A DNA stretch of 64,000 nt from Achromobacter ruhlandii (GTDB lineage: Bacteria > Pseudomonadota > Gammaproteobacteria > Burkholderiales > Burkholderiaceae_B): assembly GCF_902859695.1 (NCBI RefSeq), contig NZ_CADIJL010000002.1, positions 248,001 to 312,000 on the forward strand, in the 5' to 3' direction. Shown piece by piece: positions 33,966-42,807 of this stretch. Made by a program: the position numbers and the translations under genes. Below the pieces are notes generated by a model. The model did not search any database, was not told the origin of the DNA, and saw nothing but the letters and a program-made list of their open reading frames with translations. The first letter of the stretch is position 1; the number at the start of each line of letters is the position of its first letter.

Positions 33966-34870
33966 CCGCGTCCGCCGACTCCACGCAACCCTACGCGCCC
34001 GACAGCGTCGAGACGCCGCGCATGCCACAAGCGCCCACCGAACCGTTGCCGCCTCTTGCCTGCGACACGCATTGCCACGTGTTCGGCCCCTACGAGCGCT
34101 TCCCGCTGTGGCATCCGTCCTCTTACGCCGCGCCCGACGCGCCGGCGCAGCGCTACCTGCGCATGCTGGACACCCTGGGCGCCGCGCGCGGCGTGCTGGT
34201 GCAGCCCGCGCCCTACGGCACGCATCCCGATGCCTTGCTGGACGCGCTGGCGCAGGGCGGCGACCGCCTGCGCGGCATCGCGGTGGCCGACCCCTCGGTC
34301 AGCGACGCGCAACTGCGGGCCCTGTATGACGGCGGGGTGCGCGGGCTGCGCTTCGTCGAGGCCCGCGATCCCGCCGGCAATCTGTTTCCGGGCAGCGTGG
34401 GGTTCGACCAGGTCGCCGCGCTGGCCCCGCGCATGAAACACCACGGCCTGCACGCGCAGCTGTGGGCGCCTTGCGATACCTATCTGCGCCACCTGCCGGC
34501 GCTGGCGAAGCTGGACCTGCCGCTGGTGATCGACCACCTGGGCAGCCTGGTCCCGGCGCGTGGCGACCAGGACCCGGCGTTCCAGCTGCTGCGCGGCCTG
34601 TTGGCCGACGGCCGCCTGTGGATGAAGCTGACGCTGTGCCGCGTCGGCAGCGCGCCGGACTACGAGAATGCGCGTTTCATCCACGACGCCTTCGTCGCCG
34701 CCAACCCCGACCAGGTGCTGTGGGGCTCGGACTGGCCGTTCGTGCGCATGGGCGCGTCGGCGCCGTCCGCCGACGCCCTGGTGGACGTGGCGCAGCGCTG
34801 GCTGGGCGATGACGCCCTGCGCCGCAAGGTCTGGGTCGACAACCCGGCGCGGCTCTACGGCTTCGATTGA
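33962..34870 (+). CDS. amidohydrolase-2 / 2-pyrone-4,6-dicarboxylate lactonase-like hydrolase
   Basis: This 302-residue TIM-barrel metal-dependent hydrolase has the metal site CDTHCHVFGPYERFP near 36-50. Other features are RGLRFVEARDPAGN, a His in LVIDHLGSLVPARGD, and the C-terminal Asp in LWGSDWPFVRMG. The pattern is that of LigI-like lactonases and related amidohydrolase-2 enzymes. It overlaps the CMD gene by 4 bp and ends the plus-strand cluster; the LysR gene after it is convergent. Lactone opening plus decarboxylation would fit an aromatic ring-cleavage route, but the substrate is not visible. Confidence 0.82.
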   Translation: MTASADSTQPYAPDSVETPRMPQAPTEPLPPLACDTHCHVFGPYERFPLWHPSSYAAPDAPAQRYLRMLDTLGAARGVLVQPAPYGTHPDALLDALAQGGDRLRGIAVADPSVSDAQLRALYDGGVRGLRFVEARDPAGNLFPGSVGFDQVAALAPRMKHHGLHAQLWAPCDTYLRHLPALAKLDLPLVIDHLGSLVPARGDQDPAFQLLRGLLADGRLWMKLTLCRVGSAPDYENARFIHDAFVAANPDQVLWGSDWPFVRMGASAPSADALVDVAQRWLGDDALRRKVWVDNPARLYGFD

Positions 34871-34883
34871 CGCGCCGGCCCCG

Positions 34884-35846
34884 TCAGGGGCTGGCGTGCC
34901 ACACGCCTTCGCCGCCGATCTCGCGCACCAGGCTCTGGATCTGCGCGGCCACTTCGGTGACGGTGCGGCCCGGCCCCTTGGCGCGGGCGAACGCCATCGA
35001 GATGATGCGGCCCATGGCCGGATCGCGCAGCGCGGCGATGCCCAGGCGGCCTTCCTGCACTTCCTGCCAGACCGCATGCAGCGGCAGCACCGTGTACATG
35101 TGTTCGTGCTCGACGATGGACTTCATCAGCGGCAGCGAATCGGCCTCGATCAGCGGCGCGATGCTGATCTTGCGCGCCCGCGCCAGCCCGTCCAGCGCAT
35201 TGCGCAGGCCGTTGGGCGCGCCGGGCAGGATGAAGGGCAGGCCGTCCAGTTGTTCGAAGGCGACCTCGCCGCCGCGCGTCAGCGGGTCGCCGGCCGCGCC
35301 CACCAGGTACGAATCGACCGAGGCCAGCGCCTGTTCGCCCGGCGGGCACTTGTCGCCATAGCGGTACAGGATGGCGATGTCGACGCGGCTGTCGGTCAGC
35401 CATTCCTCGATCTGGCCGCTGGAGCCTTCCAGGATTTTCAGGTGCACCTTGGGAAACTGCTTGCGCAGCCGCGAGAACAGCCGCCGGATCAGCGGATGCG
35501 CGGTGGACGGCAGCAGCCCCAGCGTGACCTCGCCGGCCGGCTCGCGCGCCTCGCCGTTCAGCTCCAGTTCCAGCCGCTCGGCGTCGCCCAGCAGCGTGCG
35601 CACCAGCGGAAACAGGCGCTCGCCCACTTCCGACAGGTGCACGCCGCGGCCGGTGCGGTTGAACAGCCGCGCGTTGCACTCGCGTTCCAGCGCGTTGATG
35701 CGGCGGCTCAGCACCGACTGGTCCTGGTCCAGATACAGGGCGGCGCGCGAAATGCTGCCCAGTTCCGCGATCGCCAGGAAGGCCCGCCACTTGTGCAGGT
35801 CGGCGGTGACGTCCAGGCTCAGGCCCGTGGCTTTGGCAGGCGGCAT
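34884..35846 (-). CDS. LysR-family transcriptional regulator
   Basis: ATG 35846 gives 320 residues; a TTG 45 bp earlier is also in frame. The winged helix-turn-helix is AFLAIAELGSISRAALYLDQ, then DQSVLSRRINALERE. The effector-binding domain has GEVTLGLLPSTAHPLIRRLF. The N-terminal extension before the HTH is slightly longer than usual. It is last in the minus-strand block, 63 bp after the Bug gene, and convergent with the plus cluster, so it could control either. Ligand unknown. Confidence 0.85.
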   Translation of the reverse strand: MPPAKATGLSLDVTADLHKWRAFLAIAELGSISRAALYLDQDQSVLSRRINALERECNARLFNRTGRGVHLSEVGERLFPLVRTLLGDAERLELELNGEAREPAGEVTLGLLPSTAHPLIRRLFSRLRKQFPKVHLKILEGSSGQIEEWLTDSRVDIAILYRYGDKCPPGEQALASVDSYLVGAAGDPLTRGGEVAFEQLDGLPFILPGAPNGLRNALDGLARARKISIAPLIEADSLPLMKSIVEHEHMYTVLPLHAVWQEVQEGRLGIAALRDPAMGRIISMAFARAKGPGRTVTEVAAQIQSLVREIGGEGVWHASP

Positions 35847-35909
35847 GATGGATAAGGCGGCAACGAAAGAGACGGCATAAGGGTACGGCAAAAGCGGGCC
35901 GGCATGGGA

Positions 35910-36881
35910 CTATTCCAGCCCCAGCTTGCCGCGCCGGATCACCTCGCCCCATTTCTTCGACTCGGCCTGCATCAGCGCCTGGTAGGCCTCGGGCGTGGTG
36001 GCCGTGGGTATGGCGCCCTGGTCGATCATCTTCTGCCGCAGGGCCGGCTCGGCCAGCGTCTCGGCGATAGCCCGCGACATCTTCTGCACGATCTCCGGCG
36101 GCGTGCCGGTCGGGGCGATGATGCCGTAGTTCGATTCCACGATCACACCGGGAAACCCCGCCTCCCTGGTGGTCGGCACGTCCGGCAGGCCCTCGAAGCG
36201 CGTCGGGCTGGCCACCGCCAGCGTGCGCAGCTTGCCGGCCTTGATGAAGCCCAGCACCGCCGAGGCGTCGCCGGGGAACATCTGCACCTCGTTGGACAGC
36301 AACGCCGTCACCGCGGGCGAGGCGCCCTTGTACGGCACGTGCATGATGTCGATGCCGGTCTGCTGCTTGAGCAGCTCGCCGCCCAGGTGCGGCGTGGTGA
36401 CGTTGCCGGCCGAGCCATAGTTGTACTTGCCGGGCTGGCGCTTGGCGCTGGCGACGAAGTCGGCCAGCGTGGCGTCGGGCAGGGACGGGTTGACCACGAT
36501 GACCAGCGGGATGCGCGCCACCAGCGACACGTATTGGATCCTGGACACGTCATACGGCACCTTCATGACATGCGGCAGGCCGGTGATGGCGCCCGGCACG
36601 CCGAAGCCGAAGGTGTTGCCGTCGGGCGTGGCGCGCACCGTGGCGTCCACGCCGATGGTGCCGCTGGCGCCGGCCTTGTTCTCGATCACGATGGTCTGGC
36701 CCAGCCGCTGGCCCAGCGCCGGCGCCAGCAGCCGCGCCAGGTTGTCGACCGAGCCGCCGGGCGGGTAGGGCACGATCAGCCGGATCGGCTGGCTCGGCCA
36801 GGGCGCGGCGGCCTGGCCCGGGGCGGCAAAGGCGGCGCCCAGCAGCAGGGCGGCCGCCGTCAGTGCGGTAGCTTTGTTCAT
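35910..36881 (-). CDS. Bug/TctC-family periplasmic solute-binding receptor
   Basis: The protein has 323 residues, with a signal peptide (about 1-25) and a mature start WPSQPIRLIVPYPPGGSVDN. Motifs include IVIENKAGASGTIG, PDGNTFGFGVPG and HVPYKGASPAVTALLSNEVQ. GGAGAG precedes the ATG. It follows the fused acyl-CoA dehydrogenase gene by 45 bp on the same strand, so it probably captures the acid degraded by that operon. No membrane partner of the tripartite transporter is present. Confidence 0.9.
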   Translation of the reverse strand: MNKATALTAAALLLGAAFAAPGQAAAPWPSQPIRLIVPYPPGGSVDNLARLLAPALGQRLGQTIVIENKAGASGTIGVDATVRATPDGNTFGFGVPGAITGLPHVMKVPYDVSRIQYVSLVARIPLVIVVNPSLPDATLADFVASAKRQPGKYNYGSAGNVTTPHLGGELLKQQTGIDIMHVPYKGASPAVTALLSNEVQMFPGDASAVLGFIKAGKLRTLAVASPTRFEGLPDVPTTREAGFPGVIVESNYGIIAPTGTPPEIVQKMSRAIAETLAEPALRQKMIDQGAIPTATTPEAYQALMQAESKKWGEVIRRGKLGLE

Positions 36882-36926
36882 TCTGTCTCTCTCCTGTGGC
36901 GCCGGCTCGTGGCCGGCGCGTCGTTG

Positions 36927-39257
36927 TCATGCGCCTTCCAGCCCCAACTGCTTGGCATAGATATTGCGCTGGATCTCGTTGGTGCCGCTGAAAATGGTCG
37001 CCGCCAGCGCGTTGACATACGGCGCCAGCGCGTGCACCTGGCCGTTGCCATAGCCCAGCCGCATCGCCGCGCCGCCGTATTCCTCGGCGATCTGGATCAG
37101 CAGGGCGCCCAGCCGCTCGTGCGTCTCGGTGGCCCAGACCTTCAGCAGCGACAGCTCGGGCGGCAACGGCCGGCCGGCCTTGGCCAGCTCGGCGAAGACG
37201 CTGTACATGGCGGTCAGGTCGGCCGCGTCCAGCCGCAGCTCGGCCAGCCGGTCGGCGAACGCCGGGTCGGCCAGCAGGCCGCGCTGGCGCGCGATGCTGA
37301 AGATCTGCTGCAGAGCGTGGTTGGCGTGCTTGGGACTGCCGCTGAACAGGCGCTCGAAGCCCAGCAACGCCTTGGCGATGCCCCAGCCGGCGTTCAGTTC
37401 GCCCACCAGGTTGGCGCGCGGCACGCGCACCTGGTCGAAGAACACCTCGCAGAATTCCTCGTGGCCCGACAGCGTGCGGATGGGGCGGCGGCTCACGCCC
37501 GGGCTGGCCAGGTCCACCAGCAGGAAGCTGATGCCGGCCTGCTTCTTGACCGTCTTGTCGGTGCGCACCAGCATGAACATGTGGGTCGCGTCCTGCGCCA
37601 GCGTCGACCAGGTCTTCTGGCCGCTCACGATCAGGTCGTCGCCGTCCACCAGCGCCTCGCAGCGCAGCGAAGCCAGGTCCGAGCCGGCGTTCGGCTCCGA
37701 ATACCCCTGCGCCCACACCGCCTCGCCCGACAGGATGCCCGGCAGGAAGCGCGCGCGCTGTTCCTCGGTGCCGTGGCGGATCAGGATCGGCCCCAGCATC
37801 ACCAGCCCCTGGTCCGGCGCGCGCGCCACGCCGTGGCGTTCGGCTTCCTCGATGAAGGCGATCTGGCGCGCCGGCGACAGCGCCATGCCGCCGTGCTCGC
37901 GCGGCCACGACGGCGCGATCCAGCCCTGGCGCGACAGCGTGAAATACCAGTCCTTGATTTCGTCCCAATGCAGCCGCCACGGCGCGTGGCGCAGGTGCTC
38001 GGGGTAGTGGGCGCGGAAGAAGCCGCGCACCAGCCGGCGGAAGTCGGCTTCCGGCATGCCGTTCCAGTCGGCCTCGCGCGGGAAATCCGTGATGGGCGCG
38101 GCGTCGTCGTCATCGGCGCCGGGCGCGGGCAGCGCCGCCAGCGCGCCGTAGCGCTGGCGATGGGCGGCGGCATTGCCCAACCAGGCCGCCAGGTGCAGCG
38201 CGCTGCGGAAGTACAGGCTGACGTCGCATTCCTCGGTGTAGCCGATGGCGCCGTGCAGTTGGATCGCCAGCCGCGCCGCTTCCAGGCCGGCGCGCGCGGC
38301 GCGGGCCTTGGCGCGGCTGGCCAGCGTCTTGCGCAGGGTGGCGTCGTCCGGTCGCGCGGCCAGCGTATCGAGCGCGTCCAGCAGACTGTTGGACGCCAGC
38401 TCGACCTGCATGGCGGCATCCACCAGCCGGTGCTGCAAGGCCTGGAACGACGCCAGCGGCCGGCCGAACTGCTGGCGCGTGTTCAGATAGGCCACCGAAT
38501 CGGCCAACACCTGCCGCGCCACGCCCACCAGTTCCGCCGACTGCATCAGGCGGCCCAGGTCCAGCGCCTCGTCGACCGCGTCCAGCACGCCGTCGCGCGC
38601 CAGCAGCGCGTCCGCCGGCACCACGGCCGACTCGATCGCCAGGTGGCAGGCGGCGGCGCCGTCGGCGCGCGCGTGGACCTGCGCGGTCACGCCCGGGGTG
38701 CCGGCCGCGACGAAGAAGAGGGCGGTGCCGCGCTCGCCATCGGCCGTGACCAGCCAGCCATCGACGCCGGCCCCCGGCACCACGTGGCGCTTCTCGCCAT
38801 TGAGCACGTACGCGCCCTCGCGTTCGATCACGCTGACGCCGAAGGCCGTGGCGGCCTCGCCGGCCTCCAGCTGGCCCTCCGTTTCCTGCCAGGCCAGCCC
38901 GAGCAGCGTTTCGCCGCCGCACACGGCCTGCAACAGCGCGTCGCGCCGCGCCGCATCGACCGGCTCGATCCGCGCCAGCAGCGCCGCCGGCAGCACGCCG
39001 GCGCCGACCAGCGGCTCGGGCAACTGTGCGCGGCCCGCTTCCTCCAGCACTGCCGCCATCGCCCGCCAGCCCAGCCCCAGCCCGCCCAGCGTCTCGGGCA
39101 CGCTCATGCCGAGCCAGCCGACCCCGGCGATCTCGCGCCAATAGTCGCGGTCCGGCGGCGCCTCGGCGCGCTTGCGCTGGCGCTGGTCGCGCCGCTGCAG
39201 GAAGTCGCGCGCGCTGTCGCGGATCTCTTCGATCAGGTCATGGTCGACGCCGCTCAT
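36927..39257 (-). CDS. tandem fusion of two acyl-CoA dehydrogenase modules
   Basis: The protein has 776 residues, twice the usual length. Module 1 (about 1-375) starts with a helical domain and ends with LHGAIGYTEECDVSLYFRSA. Module 2 (about 395-776) has the complete set: GYSEPNAGSDLASLR for FAD/acyl binding, EEFCEVFFDQVRVPRANLVG, and IFSGTNEIQRNIYAKQLGL at the C-terminus. Module 1 lacks the C-terminal GTNEIQ segment. In steroid-degrading actinobacteria and proteobacteria, alpha2-beta2 acyl-CoA dehydrogenases have this unequal pairing on separate genes; here the two appear joined. The start overlaps the CoA-transferase stop by 4 bp, with GGAGG before it. It should oxidise an acyl-CoA to the enoyl-CoA. 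Confidence 0.9.
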   Translation of the reverse strand: MSGVDHDLIEEIRDSARDFLQRRDQRQRKRAEAPPDRDYWREIAGVGWLGMSVPETLGGLGLGWRAMAAVLEEAGRAQLPEPLVGAGVLPAALLARIEPVDAARRDALLQAVCGGETLLGLAWQETEGQLEAGEAATAFGVSVIEREGAYVLNGEKRHVVPGAGVDGWLVTADGERGTALFFVAAGTPGVTAQVHARADGAAACHLAIESAVVPADALLARDGVLDAVDEALDLGRLMQSAELVGVARQVLADSVAYLNTRQQFGRPLASFQALQHRLVDAAMQVELASNSLLDALDTLAARPDDATLRKTLASRAKARAARAGLEAARLAIQLHGAIGYTEECDVSLYFRSALHLAAWLGNAAAHRQRYGALAALPAPGADDDDAAPITDFPREADWNGMPEADFRRLVRGFFRAHYPEHLRHAPWRLHWDEIKDWYFTLSRQGWIAPSWPREHGGMALSPARQIAFIEEAERHGVARAPDQGLVMLGPILIRHGTEEQRARFLPGILSGEAVWAQGYSEPNAGSDLASLRCEALVDGDDLIVSGQKTWSTLAQDATHMFMLVRTDKTVKKQAGISFLLVDLASPGVSRRPIRTLSGHEEFCEVFFDQVRVPRANLVGELNAGWGIAKALLGFERLFSGSPKHANHALQQIFSIARQRGLLADPAFADRLAELRLDAADLTAMYSVFAELAKAGRPLPPELSLLKVWATETHERLGALLIQIAEEYGGAAMRLGYGNGQVHALAPYVNALAATIFSGTNEIQRNIYAKQLGLEGA

Positions 39258-40477
39258 ACGATGCCCTCCGCCTGCAGCCGGGCGATCTCGTCGTCGGACA
39301 TCCCCAGTTCGGCGCGCAGGATCTCGGCCGTGTGCTCGCCCAGCAGCGGCGGCGGCAGGCCGCCCGTGATCGGCGTGCCGGAAAAATGGATCGGGTTGCG
39401 GATGACCGGCACGGCGCCCAATCGAGGATGCTCGACGCTGCCCAGCACGCCGCGGTGGCGCACCTGCGGATCCTCGAACACCTGGTCCATGGTGTAGATC
39501 GGCCCGCAAGGCACGTTGGCCGCCGCCAGCGCCTGGTTCCAGTCCTGCACGCCGCGGGCGCGCAGCGCCGGCTCGATCAGCCGCGACAGTTCGGGCTGCG
39601 CGGCGGCACGCTTGGGGTTGGTATCGAAGCGCGCATCGCGCCCCAGCTCGGGCAGCCCGATCACCTCGCAGAAGGCGCGGAACTGCGAGTCGTTGCCTAC
39701 CGCCACCATCAGGTGGCCGTCCTGGCATTCGAAGGCGCGGAACGGCGCGGTGATCTGCGAGGCCGAGCCCATGCGCGCCGGCAACTGGCCGCTGGCCAGA
39801 TAGTTCATGCCGATGTGCGACAGCGCCGCGATCTGCGCGTCCAGCAGCGCCAGGTCGATGTGCTGGCCCGCGCCCGACACCTGGTCGCGATGCCGCAGCG
39901 CCGCCAGGATGGCGCACACCGCATAGAAGCCCGCTGTCAGGTCCGACACCGAGTAGCCCGCCTTGACTGGCCCCGCGCCCGGCTCGCCGTCGGGCACGCC
40001 GGTCACGCTCATCAGCCCGCTCATGGACTGGAAGATCGGGTCATAGCCGGGCAGGTGGCTGTACGGCCCGCTCTGGCCAAAGCCGGTGATCGAGCAATAC
40101 ACCAGGCGCGGATTGAGCGCCGCCAGCGCGGCGTAGTCCAGCCCGTAGCGGCGCAGGTCGCCGGCCTTGAAGTTCTCGATGACGATGTCGGCCTGCCGCG
40201 CCAGCCGCCGCACCAGCGCCTGGCCCTCGGGCCGGGAGATGTCGATGGTCAGCGACTTCTTGCCCCGGTTCATGGCCACGAACGACGAGGTCTGCGGGCT
40301 CGGCGCGCCGTCGCGTCCAGGCAGGGGATAGCCCTGGTGGCGCACGTCGTCGCCGCGCCCGGGGCGCTCGACCTTGATCACGTCGGCGCCGAAGTCGGCC
40401 AGCATCTGCGCCGCCCACGGTCCCGAAAACACCCGGCTCAGGTCCAGCACCTTCACGCCGTCCAACGCGCTCGTCAT
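39254..40477 (-). CDS. CaiB/BaiF family class III CoA-transferase
   Basis: The protein has 407 residues. The N-terminal CoA-binding part reads VKVLDLSRVFSGPWAAQMLA and ADVIKVERPGRGDD. The family Asp that carries the acyl anhydride is most likely D179 in YSVSDLTAG. The strand VYCSITGFGQSGP is typical. It would load CoA onto the acid substrate from a donor such as succinyl-CoA. It is translationally coupled to the acyl-CoA dehydrogenase fusion, and AAGGAG precedes the ATG. A second, similar transferase lies two genes upstream. Confidence 0.9.
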   Translation of the reverse strand: MTSALDGVKVLDLSRVFSGPWAAQMLADFGADVIKVERPGRGDDVRHQGYPLPGRDGAPSPQTSSFVAMNRGKKSLTIDISRPEGQALVRRLARQADIVIENFKAGDLRRYGLDYAALAALNPRLVYCSITGFGQSGPYSHLPGYDPIFQSMSGLMSVTGVPDGEPGAGPVKAGYSVSDLTAGFYAVCAILAALRHRDQVSGAGQHIDLALLDAQIAALSHIGMNYLASGQLPARMGSASQITAPFRAFECQDGHLMVAVGNDSQFRAFCEVIGLPELGRDARFDTNPKRAAAQPELSRLIEPALRARGVQDWNQALAAANVPCGPIYTMDQVFEDPQVRHRGVLGSVEHPRLGAVPVIRNPIHFSGTPITGGLPPPLLGEHTAEILRAELGMSDDEIARLQAEGIV

Positions 40478-40570
40478 GTCGTCTCCTTGGTATTTTTGCG
40501 AAGTGTAGGCAGCGCCGGGCCTTGCTCCTACGGCGCCGCCGCAATAGCTGTTATGCGTGGGGCCGTGCCG

Positions 40571-41368
40571 CTAACGGCCCTGGAACACCGGCGCGCGCTT
40601 TTCCAGGAAGGCGCGGCGCGCTTCCATGGCGTCCTCGGTCTTGGCGATGGCGGCCGTCATGTCCTGCTCGTAGCGGTAGCCGTCGCGCAGGCTCATGTCC
40701 TCGATGGCGTTGAGCGTCTGCTTGGCCAGGATCGTCGCCAGCGGGCTCTTGGACGCCAGCTCGCGCGCCAGTTCCAGCGCGCGCGGCATCAGCGCGTCCG
40801 CCGGCAGCGCTTCCTCGACCACGCCGAGCCGGTACAGCTCGTTGCCGTCCACCCGCAGCCCGGTCAGCATCATGCGCCGCAGCCGCGAATGGCCGAACAG
40901 CCGCATGCCATGGCGGCCGCCGCCCAGCAGGCCGACGTTGATCTCCGGCAGGCCCACCACCGCGTCGGACGCCGCCAGCAGGATGTCGCACGAGGCCACG
41001 ATCGCCAGCCCCGCGCCCAGCGCCGCGCCGTTGATGGCGCCCACCACCGGCTTGGCGCATTCGCGGATCGCATGAAAGCACTCGCGCGTGCGGCGCGAAT
41101 GCTGCGGCAGGTCGCCCGGTCCCTTGATGGTGGCGGCGCGGTTCTTCAGGTCGGCGCCGGCGCAGAAGGTCTTGCCCTGGCCGGACAGCACCACCGCCCG
41201 CACCTCGGGCGTCTCGGAAATGCGATCCAGCACCCACGACAGCTCGTTCATCATCTCGGTGCTGAGCGCGTTGACGGGGGGATTGGCCAGCAGGATGGTG
41301 GCGACGCCGGCGTCGATGCGCACGTCCAGCGCGGTGTAGGGCCCGGCCAGGTTTTCCGGCATGGTCAT
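40571..41368 (-). CDS. enoyl-CoA hydratase/isomerase (crotonase) family protein
   Basis: This 265-residue crotonase-fold protein has the CoA-binding FCAGADLKNRAA and the oxyanion-hole helix INGAALGAGLAIVASCD. E142 in GLPEINVGLLGG matches the second catalytic Glu of hydratases. The first Glu (the E of GGGCEL in rat hydratase) is replaced by A122, so simple syn-hydration is doubtful. Isomerase, hydrolase or ring-opening activity is possible. It sits between two CoA-transferase genes on the same strand, with GGAG before the ATG. Confidence 0.85.
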   Translation of the reverse strand: MTMPENLAGPYTALDVRIDAGVATILLANPPVNALSTEMMNELSWVLDRISETPEVRAVVLSGQGKTFCAGADLKNRAATIKGPGDLPQHSRRTRECFHAIRECAKPVVGAINGAALGAGLAIVASCDILLAASDAVVGLPEINVGLLGGGRHGMRLFGHSRLRRMMLTGLRVDGNELYRLGVVEEALPADALMPRALELARELASKSPLATILAKQTLNAIEDMSLRDGYRYEQDMTAAIAKTEDAMEARRAFLEKRAPVFQGR

Positions 41369-41404
41369 GGTTTGTCTCCTTGTGGTCCGTTCTGGTGAGG
41401 CCGG

Positions 41405-42625
41405 TCAGATGATCTTGCGGTCGCGGTAGTCCTGGATCTGCGCCGCGCTCAGTCCCAGTTCGGCCAGCACCTCGTCGGTGTGCTGGCCCAGCAGCGCCGG
41501 CGCGCGGTCCACCCGCAGCGCCGATTGGCCAAAGCGCAGCGGGTTCATCACCTGCGGCACCTCGCCGGCGGCGGGGTGGGGCAGGCGCCGCAGCATGCCG
41601 CGGTGCAGCACCTGCGGGTCCTCGAACACTTCGGGCACCGTGTTGATCGAGCCGGCCGGCACCCCGGCCCGCTTGAGCAGGTCCAGCCAGTGGGCGCGCG
41701 GCTCGCCGATGAAAATGGCGTCCAGCAGCGGATCGAGCGTGTCCAGGTTCTTCACGCGCTGGCTGTTGCTGACATAGCGCGGATCGCGCGCCAGGCCGGG
41801 CTGGCCCAGCGCCTCGCACAGGGTGGCGAACTGCGCGTCGTTGCCCACCACGATGACGATGTCGCCATCGGCGCAGGCAAAGGTGCGCTGCGGCTGGATA
41901 TTCGGGTGCGCCGTGCCGGTGCGGCGCGGCACCCGCCCGCCCAGCAGGAAGTTCATGGCCTGGTTGGCCAGGAGGCCCACCTGCACGTCCAGCATGGCCA
42001 CGTCGATGTACTCGCCCTGGCCGGTCTGCGCGCGCCGCAGCAGGGCGGCCACGATGCCCAGCGCCGCGTACACGCCGGTGGTCAGGTCGACGATCGGCAC
42101 GCCCACCTTCTGCGGCCCGCCGCCCGGCCGGTCGTCGCGCTCGCCGGTCACGCTCATCAGTCCGCCCATGGCCTGGATCAGGAAGTCGTAGGCCGGCTCG
42201 GCCGCGCGCGGCCCGGTCTGGCCGAAGCCCGTCACCGAGCAATACACCAGGCGCGGATTGATCGCCGACAGCGACGCATAGTCCAGCCCCAGCCGCGCCA
42301 GCGTGCCGACCTTGTAGTTCTCCAGCACCACGTCCGCGTCGCGGCACAACTGCTTGACCAGCGCCTGGCCCTCGGCCGTCTGCAGGTCCAGCGTGATCGA
42401 GCGCTTGCCCCGGTTGGTGGCCACGAAGTAGGCGCCATCCGCCGTGTCCTGGCCCTGCTCGTCCTTCAGGAAGGGCGGCCCCCAGGACCGGGTGTCGTCG
42501 CCCTGGCCGGGCCGCTCGACCTTGATGACATCGGCGCCCAGGTCGGCCAGGATCTGGCTGGCCCAGGGGCCGGCCAGCACGCGGCTCAGGTCGAGCACTT
42601 TCAGGTTTGATAACAGCGGCTGCAA
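41405..42625 (-). CDS. CaiB/BaiF family class III CoA-transferase
   Basis: The protein has 406 residues. Start TTG 42625 is preceded by AAGGAG at good spacing, and there is no competing ATG. Key segments are LKVLDLSRVLAGPWASQILA, ADVIKVERPGQGDDTRSWGP, VYCSVTGFGQTGP and the probable nucleophile D180 in PIVDLTTG. The protein is clearly related to the second transferase of this operon but differs along the length, so the two may handle substrate and product acids. It is first in the minus-strand catabolic operon, divergent from the FMN dehydrogenase gene. Confidence 0.9.
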   Translation of the reverse strand: MQPLLSNLKVLDLSRVLAGPWASQILADLGADVIKVERPGQGDDTRSWGPPFLKDEQGQDTADGAYFVATNRGKRSITLDLQTAEGQALVKQLCRDADVVLENYKVGTLARLGLDYASLSAINPRLVYCSVTGFGQTGPRAAEPAYDFLIQAMGGLMSVTGERDDRPGGGPQKVGVPIVDLTTGVYAALGIVAALLRRAQTGQGEYIDVAMLDVQVGLLANQAMNFLLGGRVPRRTGTAHPNIQPQRTFACADGDIVIVVGNDAQFATLCEALGQPGLARDPRYVSNSQRVKNLDTLDPLLDAIFIGEPRAHWLDLLKRAGVPAGSINTVPEVFEDPQVLHRGMLRRLPHPAAGEVPQVMNPLRFGQSALRVDRAPALLGQHTDEVLAELGLSAAQIQDYRDRKII

Positions 42626-42807
42626 CGCCTTCTCCTTGACTGCTGTGAAGTGCGGCCAGTCTAGGATTTCCGCGCCGCGGCAGGCTCCACCCGGATGGCA
42701 AAGCTGTTATGCGTGATGGCACGCCGTCCCCGGTACAATTCGGCCCATCATGCCCGGGTCGCAAGGGGCATTCCGGTAGTCCGTGCAGCGTAGACAAAGG
42801 TCCCCCG

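Noticed and set aside
35904-39497. A 1197-codon plus-strand frame
   Set aside because: It is antisense to the Bug and acyl-CoA dehydrogenase genes; composition is that of a GC-driven shadow frame.
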